Shown here: piece by piece, positions 57,001-64,000 of the stretch
Numbering within the stretch: the first letter of the stretch is position 1
Layout of the letters: every line of letters starts with the position of its first letter
Assembly (NCBI GenBank): GCA_021401465.1
Contig: JADDMT010000016.1
Span: 124,001 to 188,000 of the forward strand
Direction: 5' to 3'
Length of the DNA stretch: 64,000 nucleotides
DNA from: Teratosphaeria epicoccoides
Lineage: Eukaryota; Ascomycota; Dothideomycetes; Mycosphaerellales; Teratosphaeriaceae
Notes under the pieces: generated by a model
Told to the model about the DNA's origin: nothing
What the model saw: the letters and a program-made list of their open reading frames with translations, nothing else
Database searches by the model: none
Made by a program: the position numbers and the translations under genes

Positions 57001-59418
57001 CAATGCCGAGTCTTATTGATTGTGAGTTGGATCTCGCAACATGGTTTTACGCTGCAATGGCGGGATAGATGACGCCGCTTGCTTGACCTTCACGCCCGAA
57101 GGAGCTGCTCATACTAACATGTAGCCAAGGCTTCGCGGACACAGCCTAGTAAATTGCAGGACAGCACGCAGACTATCGACCATCTGCGATAAGCGGCTTA
57201 GCTGCCGACGAAGGACATGCTTGGCACAATATATTTCAACGGCCATCTGCGTGGCAGCTTAAAATTCGGAAGGCAGCGGCTATGAGAGTTGTGATCCTCT
57301 GTCCTACTGTAGGCTGTAGCTCAACGCATTGACCGGCGACTCGTGAGACCCCGCAGCGACAGATTTCCAACAGTAAATCACGCAAGAAATACTGCGATAT
57401 TCCCTCCAGTGAAACTATGTCCATAGGCCAAGGTGTGGTGAAGCTGGATCATGGATGCAAGGTTTGCGAAGAATGATGGTCGAATATACAACCTCGGCCG
57501 GGCACGCATTTGTGACGGAGACCGGGAGACGGGAACGGCGCATGCAGCTTTGTCGCCTGTTATATCTGCACTACGCAGTAGCATTCGCGGGACAAATCTG
57601 GACCACCAGAGAGAGGAGCGCATTGGTGGTGTATGATGTATCCGTAGCAAGGAGCTTGGTAAGGCTGAGCGCATTCCACTGCTCCCTGGGATGTTTCCTA
57701 AACAGGAGCAGGTACAACCAGGTTGCTGGTCGATCTAGCCGCTCTGCTACTACTACAGACCCTGTGCCGCACGCCAGGGCCGGAGCCATTGAGTTCAGCT
57801 AGCCCCATGGGCATTGCGCTTGACAAGCAAATCTATCCCTGTCCGACAAATATCGTGCTAGCAAGTCAGCCATCAGGTCTCCGCATTGATGCGGCCCGAG
57901 TGTGCAGTCAAGCGAGTAGCAGTAGTTGCCCTTATGACTGGGAGGCGTGTTGGCGCACCCTTACGGCATCTTGCGCATGGCTTCTAGATCTCAAGGTAAG
58001 GAATGACGAAACAGCCGAATGACCTGATATCACAGCAACCCGTATTCCTGCGGCGGACAAGTATGTGCACCAAGAGATTTCAAATACAATGGGAACCCTT
58101 CTTCAATGCGTCAATGCTGGTCCCGTCCGCATGATCCAACAATCATATGACCGCCTCTGAGCAAGGCATACCTGTTATAGCAGCATCAGCCACAGACGGG
58201 TGCAAGGACTAGCGTCAGCTGGGCACTGAGGACGACAAAGGATCCCTCACCAGAGCCACAGCTCGGAAGCGGACTCTTTTCCCGAGCTAGGGTCGAATAT
58301 TGGGCAAGCAGGCATGGATGTGCTCGGAATCTGGACAGTCTTGGGCTGCACATGCATGTTGCAGAGTCAACCAGAGTGGTGATCAACAGCCAGAAGCCAA
58401 CGGAGCTTCACCCTTGGCGGGAATTGGCGGCGAAGCTGGCCGAGAATATCGACCACAGGGCTAGGACAGTGATCAGGACGGTAAATCTGCAGCCAGAGGC
58501 GCTAGAAGGGATGACATCTCCGCATGCAGTTCATGCCTTTGCGCTGCGGCCCACGACCGTCTCAATCATGATCCTTGTACCGAAGTTCTCGTGAGACCTC
58601 CTTGCAACCGAGATAAGAGGCGAGACTTTTTCAAGACCCTCGAGGCGAGAAATGCAACCAGCGGCCTGCCGTCAGTGCTCCTGGGCAAGATCACACCATT
58701 GAAGACCTTACGTGGTTTATGTAGACGGCATAACATCGCGAGAGCTGTCTTTGGGCGATTATGACCCGGCTGCTCGATCGCCAGGCGAACCAGAAAATGG
58801 TAGCTGTCCGTTGCGCGGAGACAAAGATTGAAGCCCTTGCGTAGTTTATGTGGACGGCATGCCATCGTAGGAGCTGTCTCTGGGCGATTGTGACCGGGCT
58901 GCTCGTTGGACGTCCAGATCATGGCATGTTACCGTTCACAGATACAACCATCCAGGGACAATGATACTTAAAGACCTGGATGGTCGGTGTGCTGACATTG
59001 ATCGCATAGGTTCTTTGCCGCGTTGCATTATCTTCGCTTGCCACATAGCAACAATCATCAAGTTGTATCAGCTATACAGCATCAAGGAGAGAGATAGAGG
59101 TATGTGGCGGCAAAGAGGAAGGTAACTTCCTCTCCGACCTCGGCAACCTCCACACATCGTGCTCTACAGCGGGTGATGCGCCTTCACTCGTATACAACTT
59201 TTTATATGCCACTCAGCTATTGTGGACGCCAGGAGAACTCTCACGCGTCGGAAACAGGTTGGCATGTCTAATTCCCTGTCTTATAACAATTCTACAGCAG
59301 CATTTCTACTAGTCCAAGCCCTCATGCTCATACCTGCCCTACCTCTTGAGCCCAAAACTTCAACCGGATGAGACGACTAACTCAACTCACAAATCAATTC
59401 CGCGTAATTACAGCCGTC
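54035..59418. other. 5.4 kb gene-poor gap
   Basis: The largest empty stretch of the window. The longest ORF (55459..56010 minus, 183 codons) has no recognisable domain, signal peptide or splice context. No transposase, reverse transcriptase or long terminal repeat was found by eye. Base composition is not obviously AT-rich, so strong RIP decay of a large transposon is not apparent. A 78-bp duplication lies at 58699..58905. The first few hundred bases are the promoter of the Zn2Cys6 gene. Confidence 0.45.
58699..58905. repeat. Direct duplication of a 78-bp unit
   Basis: Units at 58699..58776 and 58828..58905 start TTGAAG and end GCTGCTCG and align without gaps, with about a dozen differences, mostly transitions. 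They are separated by 51 bp (period 129). On the minus strand both units translate to similar peptides containing EQPGHNRPxTA and CRxHKxRK in the same frame, so the copies keep length but there is no larger coding context. Confidence 0.85.
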
Positions 59419-60409
59419 ATGAAAACAACAATACACCAGCTCCACCCTCCTTCGCTGGAAAACCTGGCCAAAACCTTAACACCAGCCCTCGAAGCCAACT
59501 ACACCCATTCTTCCATCACAGTAGTCTCCTGCCCCGGACTTGCGCCGAACCCCCTTCTCCCTAGCCGCCCAAGGCCTCTCCGGCAACGAAGCCATAGCCG
59601 ACATTGGCGGCCAACCCCACCTGTTCCCTCGCCCGCTCTTGGAAAAACAGTACTCCCTCCTCACCTGCGCCAAATGCATGCACCTCCCCTCAGAAAAAGG
59701 CATGCTCATCGGCGCCGGCGCAGGACCCTTCCACGTCATCGGCAAGAACTCCGAATTGGCGCCCAACCTCAGCTGGAGCGGCGGGTTCGAGAACGTAGAT
59801 AACCAGACACGATATGCGAAAATCGACAGGATCGCGGAAAGTGGCGAAGCGAACGCTGTTGTGCGGAGATGTCCGAGTACGGACTGTGCGCTTATGATGA
59901 ACCTCTTCGGCTCCAACGGGGATACTGGACCGACGCTGAAGATCACCGCGAGGGAGAGGAAAGGAGGGCAGAAGTCATTTCCGGAATGCGTCCGCAAAGC
60001 CCTGAATACCGCGTACGGAGATTCCCATCAAATCAGCCTCGGCGGCGTCTTCATCCGCAAGGGCAAAGCGTTCGTCCATGTCATGCCGGACTTCCCTCCT
60101 GAAGAGCAGATGCCGTTTCCAGACCGACGCCAGCTGAACCGCTGGCTCACATATCATCATTTCGCCGCGCCGCTCGTATGCTTGACGGTGTTCCATTCTG
60201 CGGATCCCGAGGCGTTGGGACTGAGGATGGAGCACACGCATTGCTTTTCTGCGGACGGGAAGGATGAGGGAGGGCATTATCATTGCGATCTCTTGGCTGG
60301 GGAGCATGGGGCCGAGGAGGTGGAGTATGAGGCTTATTTCAACGTGGCGAGGACGTTGTATCGGATTGATAAGCCTGAGGTCAGTTTGGAGCAGGATTTG
60401 CATGATTGA
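59419..60409 (+). CDS. PTD012/DUF1907 ester hydrolase, frameshifted
   Basis: Homologous to human C11orf54 (PTD012), a zinc-binding protein with ester hydrolase activity. The N-terminal part begins at 59419 (MKTTIHQLHPPSLENLAK) and runs to SSITVVSCP. The remainder is in another frame from about 59535, starting PDLRRTPFSLAAQGLSGNEAIADIGGQ. One surplus C in the run CCCC at 59532..59535 explains the break: with three C the two parts join into 329 residues, the family's usual length. Further conserved blocks are IGAGAGPFHVIG, PLVCLTVFHSADP and EHTHCFSADGKDEGGHYHCD, whose histidines include the zinc ligands. No intron fits here because no GT-AG pair lies in range. Everything else is intact, so a sequencing error or a very recent mutation is more likely than long decay. 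Confidence 0.85.
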
Positions 60410-60947
60410 GGAGGGGGTTGGGGGAGCGCTCTTGAGGGCCGGAATGAGGTGTGTGCTTGGGTTGTCGGCGCAGCAGGTCAGATTTGCGTTTCGCGGAGGG
60501 CGGTGATGCCGCGCGCTGGAGGATGGTTTGCTGGAAAGTGAGGCCATGCTGATGTGAACGAATAAGGCGATGTGACACCAGAGTCTCGCAGCGTGTATGT
60601 TTTAGGCATCCAGACCAAACCCCCTCGACTGTGTTGCGTTCCAGATAAGCATATACCATGTGCACAGTGAACTCGCATTCGGTGCAAGGCAGGCATTTGG
60701 TATGTCGTACCAGAATTGCGAGTGAGTCCACGGTTAAAGTTAAGTAAACTAGCCGCGTGGGTGAGGCAATGGGTCTGTGGAAGCATGCTTGACTTGCAAG
60801 ATCCGAATAGACCGCAAAAGAGCCAAGATCGCTCAGTCACAGCAATTCTACGTCGCTTTACAATCTCGGCGGTCTATCTACCGTCCACTCATCAGCTCTG
60901 TGGTGCAAGAACAGCCACATCGGCTTCAAATGCTCAGCGGCCAACAC
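60410..60947. other. Convergent 3' region, 0.54 kb
   Basis: The hydrolase (plus) and the dienelactone hydrolase (minus) end towards each other. A GTAAGT at the very end of the latter (donor at 60951 on the minus strand, overlapping its stop) could start an intron leading to a short extra exon, but no family-like continuation was seen. Confidence 0.4.
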
Positions 60948-61848
60948 TTACGCAGCCGAATCCCTCTTCCCCTTCACAAACTCATCGAACCACTGTACAT
61001 GCTGCAAAAACGCCGCCTCCTTCGCAAACTTCGCCTCCCTCTTACTCACATCCCCCCGCACCGCAAACCCATGCTCCACCCCACTATACAACGCAATCTG
61101 ATACGTCTTCTTATGCTCCTTCAACAGATCCTCCGTCTCCCTCCTCTTTTCCGCCGGGAAAATCTGATCCGTCTCCGCCGCCGCAATCGTCAATGGACCA
61201 TCGATGTTCTTCACCTCCTCCGCGTCCACGAAAGACGGATGCGCCATGGCGCCCACATCGATGCCTTTGCCCTTGGCCAGGAAGCGTGCGACGTACTTGG
61301 CGCCGAAGCAGTAGCCGACGGAGCCCAGCTTTTTGACGTGGTAGGTGGAGCGCAGTTCTTGGATGACTTTGGTGACGATAGGGTCGACGCGGTCGGGCCC
61401 GTGGCCTTTGCCTTCGGGGCCGCCTTTGCCGAGCCAGGCCCCAATGTCGAAGTTTTCCGGGCGGTTGAGGGGGATTGGGTCGCCCTCGAAGAGGTCCGGG
61501 ATAACTGTGAAATAGCCGTTGGCGGCGAATTGGTCGGCGATGCTGGAGAGCGGTGTGAGTCCGTGCAGTCATGTTCCACACGATTGAAGCAGGAACACTT
61601 GGTCTTACAGCTGGGCGTTGATGAACTCATGGCCAATGACATCGGGCAGGATGAGAACGGCATTGTCGGTGGACTTGTCCTCCGGATACGCGAAGTAGGT
61701 GCCGACTTGTCGATTGAATCAGCATGGTGCAGTCCAGCAATCCGAAACAGGTCCACCTACTGTTACCAATCTTCTTCAACTCGCCCTTCGCCAGGCCCTC
61801 GTGCTGGACACCAATGGTGCAGCAGCGTCCTGGTGGGTTGGATGCCAT
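60948..61848 (-). CDS. Dienelactone hydrolase family protein
   Basis: Three exons, complement(60948..61542, 61609..61705, 61761..61848), give 259 residues. Introns 61706..61760 (GTAGGT) and 61543..61608 (GTAAGA) restore the N-terminal domain, with KIGN, then GTYFAYPEDKSTDNAVLI and the LPDVIGHEFINAQLIADQFAANGYF block. The alpha/beta-hydrolase triad is complete: Cys140 in GSVGYCFGAKYV, Asp187 in AAETDQIFP and His219 in GVEHGFAVRG. Such enzymes hydrolyse dienelactones in the chlorocatechol branch of aromatic breakdown; fungal members often have undefined carboxylesterase roles, and there is no aromatic pathway around this gene. Size fits the family. The final residues KRDSAA precede a TAA that overlaps a GTAAGT. 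Confidence 0.92.
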
Positions 61849-62311
61849 TGTTGGATGTAGCTTTGCAGTCTTGTCGTAGCGGAGTTAGCGAGCTTTGGAA
61901 ACAGAATGTCGAATGAAGCAGATAGGAAAGTGCTTTACTTATGTCTGACGCATAGCAAAGACAGGGGGAGCTCTGCGGTTATGATGGCCCGCCATCGGCG
62001 AGCTCGTCGCCTAAGTCCGAGATATGAGCGAAGTCGCAGGACGTTCAGCGGCCACGTACGGTGTCTGTGATATTGTGCAGATGCGGATGTGAATTCGATG
62101 CAGAGAAAGACTGACTGGTTTTCTCACTGGATGGACCGTAATCTGTCACGCCATTCCTGCGGCTGGGGCGCTGTCTTCTACACGCCCATCTTTCGCTTGA
62201 ACGCCTTCCAAACAATACCATACGACTCGCTAAAGGCTTTGCTCGCTCGTGAATACTCAATGCGAATCCACATACACATTTGCTGTAGCAGCAAGCCCGA
62301 GATCAACACAA
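61849..62311. other. Intergenic, 463 bp
   Basis: The promoter of the dienelactone hydrolase gene and the 3' UTR of the MFS gene, which are tandem on the minus strand. Nothing specific was seen. Confidence 0.4.
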
Positions 62312-63955
62312 TCACGTTCTCCTGTCAGGCGAATCTTCCGTTTCATTTCCGTCGCCTTCTCCTTCCTCCTCATCCCCACTCTGCTCGTCAAAACCCTCGG
62401 CCTCGAGAGTTGCACCACGAATGCCAAAGCTCATCAGAAAGCCAATGAAGCTGATAGCGGCAAATATGCCGAATGCCAGGGCCTCGCCCTTGGGTTTTAC
62501 GTGCACGGCAGCCGAGAACAGCGAACCACTAATGAACGGCCCTACAGCTCTGCCAGCCGCAGACAAGGTCTGCGCAAGACCATTCAAGGTTCCAAGTACA
62601 GCATGCGACGGCGCTGAATTCGTTATCAGCAAGAGTGCAGACGTCAAGCCAACGACTGAAGCCACGGTCTTAATGATGAGCACCACGCCGAGCTCGACCC
62701 AAAGAAGTACCTTGCCTTTGGTCGTCTCATGGCCGTCCCCTGGCCCGCCTAGCTGTGTGCCATCCTTGTATCCGGTCCACGGCATTAACAAGAACGCAAA
62801 GACGAAACCAGCGAGGCCAACCCGGTATGCGACTTTGTTGCCAATCTTCTCGCGGAGCTTGCCAAATACCCCAACCTGGAAAAGTATGGTTATCACACCC
62901 GCAAACGCCAAAGACAGACCAATCTCCTCCGGATTCAAATTCCGTCCTACTGGCGGGGAGGCCTGCGCAAATATCGGGTACAGGCTGTTATAGCTGATGT
63001 TGGCCAGTTGAAAGATGAGGAAAGTAAGCAGCAGCAAGACCGTATCTGGCGTAAAGACATCTCGGTAGCTGATTTGACCAACATCGTCAGCATGAGGCAG
63101 TAGGTGCAAGCTTTCGTCGTCATCTTCTTCCTCATCCTCCTCGTCATCAGGGACCAAGAGCGCGGAGCGTTCGTTGACGGGACTCAGTGGATTGTGCTCG
63201 CGAGGGGATTTCTTGTACCGCCGCAAATACGTTGGTCGGTGCGAAGATCCAAACTGCCAGAGCCACGCGAAGAGGTTGGTCACTCGCTTTCCAAGTGGTG
63301 GCAAATCCTGCGCGCTCTCGAGCGATTCTTTCAAGAATATGGCCGTGAGCACGAAATCGACCACGAGCACGCCTGCCGACAAGAGGTTGGGCAGGAGGTA
63401 CGGGTATGGGTTCGGTTGGCTCTGGTCCAGTGGGTTCTGTCGGAAGACCAACAGGCCACCCACGATCGGACCGGTGATCCCGCCAAGCCCGTATAGCACA
63501 GGCAGGTAGGTGAACGCTTTGCTCTGGTTCGAGCGGTCCGTGATCTCGCCCAAGCATGTGCTGATGACTCCCTGGTTGCCGTTCACCAGACCCATGAGTG
63601 ACTGCACAAGGACAGCCTGCCACAATGTCCTGCAGAATCCAAAAGCCACGAAGCATGCCGCGGTCAAAATTGTGCCGGTCAGCACAATCGGCTTTCTCCC
63701 AACCCTGTCAGATAACCATCCCCATGCAAAATTCGTCAAGAACTGCGCCAAGGCGAAAGCACTCGCTATCAGACCAACGTACATGCCCACCTGCTCGTCG
63801 TCCACGTCCGGAAAAGAGCTCGCCATATCGGGAAGGTAGGGACTGATACTGTTCAGCGCCGTCTGCTCCGCAAGCGCAATCACCGCCAGTATCGCTAATT
63901 GCCCTGTAGGCAACGGCGTCTCTTCATGTTTTCCCGATCCTCCACTCTGGCTCAT
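62312..63955 (-). CDS. MFS transporter
   Basis: One exon encodes 547 residues. The N-terminal half carries the major facilitator signature GWLSDRVGRKPIVLTG between helices 2 and 3 (about residues 80-95) and the GLVNGNQGVISTCLGEITD block in helix 4-5. PVLYGLGGITGPIVGGLL is helix 5. A long acidic central loop (about residues 235-290, with EEDEEEDDDES) separates the halves. The second half has YRDVFTPDTVLLLLTFLIF and FAGVITILFQVGVFGKLREKIG through to IFAAISFIGFLMSFGI, then an acidic cytosolic tail with GDEEEGEGDGNE. Sequence style is that of fungal YCR023C/ZIF1-like and tetracycline-resistance-like MFS members. Substrate is unknown; metals, sugars or drugs are all possible. It starts 45 bases from the window end. 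Confidence 0.92.
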   Translation of the reverse strand: MSQSGGSGKHEETPLPTGQLAILAVIALAEQTALNSISPYLPDMASSFPDVDDEQVGMYVGLIASAFALAQFLTNFAWGWLSDRVGRKPIVLTGTILTAACFVAFGFCRTLWQAVLVQSLMGLVNGNQGVISTCLGEITDRSNQSKAFTYLPVLYGLGGITGPIVGGLLVFRQNPLDQSQPNPYPYLLPNLLSAGVLVVDFVLTAIFLKESLESAQDLPPLGKRVTNLFAWLWQFGSSHRPTYLRRYKKSPREHNPLSPVNERSALLVPDDEEDEEEDDDESLHLLPHADDVGQISYRDVFTPDTVLLLLTFLIFQLANISYNSLYPIFAQASPPVGRNLNPEEIGLSLAFAGVITILFQVGVFGKLREKIGNKVAYRVGLAGFVFAFLLMPWTGYKDGTQLGGPGDGHETTKGKVLLWVELGVVLIIKTVASVVGLTSALLLITNSAPSHAVLGTLNGLAQTLSAAGRAVGPFISGSLFSAAVHVKPKGEALAFGIFAAISFIGFLMSFGIRGATLEAEGFDEQSGDEEEGEGDGNETEDSPDRRT

Positions 63956-64000
63956 GCTCTCTGCCTGCCCCGAATCATGGCTTCGATCTTGCGCACCGCC

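Noticed and set aside
60777..61916. 379-codon plus-strand ORF
   Set aside because: Antisense to the dienelactone hydrolase, whose catalytic triad and splice sites are clear.
1..64000. CRISPR arrays, rRNA genes or bacterial operons
   Set aside because: None seen; gene structure throughout is eukaryotic.

Overview
This 64 kb window reads as a chromosome segment of a filamentous ascomycete. The support is spliceosomal genes with short GT-AG introns (46-172 nt), recurrent CTGAC/CTAAC branch sites 10-25 nt before the acceptor, genes on both strands without operons, and fungal families such as hexokinase, a Zn2Cys6 factor, GCN1, a fungal RED-like protein and a secreted tyrosinase. A Dothideomycete is my best guess from the flavour of the proteins, but that is inference. 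No prokaryotic, organellar or intact transposon sequence was recognised.

Layout. 0-3.7 kb: an HXXEE membrane protein, a minisatellite beside a palindrome, and a decayed Ser/Thr-rich surface-protein-like ORF. 3.7-8.1 kb: hexokinase and the mitochondrial ATP synthase inhibitor diverge from one 617 bp promoter, followed by ribosomal protein L19, whose start codon is cut by an intron. 8.6-21.9 kb: GCN1 and a DHX29-like DEAH-type helicase, both linked to translation, are head-to-head with 169 bp between start codons. 22.3-26.3 kb: a cytochrome b561 protein and a TBC RabGAP. 26.3-29.75 kb: a gene-empty gap. 29.75-32.55 kb: a conserved fungal protein of unknown function and the mitochondrial rRNA methyltransferase MRM2.

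32.6-46.2 kb has the most accessory character: a small six-cysteine secreted protein, a polyketide synthase KR-ACP relict whose carrier Ser is now Leu, a CorA-type Mg2+ transporter, a secreted tyrosinase, and a GH43 arabinanase-like pseudogene with several frameshifts and stops. 46.6-54.0 kb: RED-like splicing protein, a one-helix membrane protein, and a 1089-residue Zn2Cys6 transcription factor. 54.0-59.4 kb is a 5.4 kb gap holding a 78 bp direct duplication. 59.4-64 kb: a DUF1907/PTD012-type hydrolase broken by one base in a C run, a dienelactone hydrolase, and an MFS transporter.

Most genes are housekeeping. I did not find a convincing new multi-gene system. The points most worth following are the relict genes, the stop-free 60-nt introns that a gene caller would read through, the effector-like protein and the single-base frameshift. 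Exon joins were worked out by hand from reading frame, splice signals and family knowledge; no database search was run.
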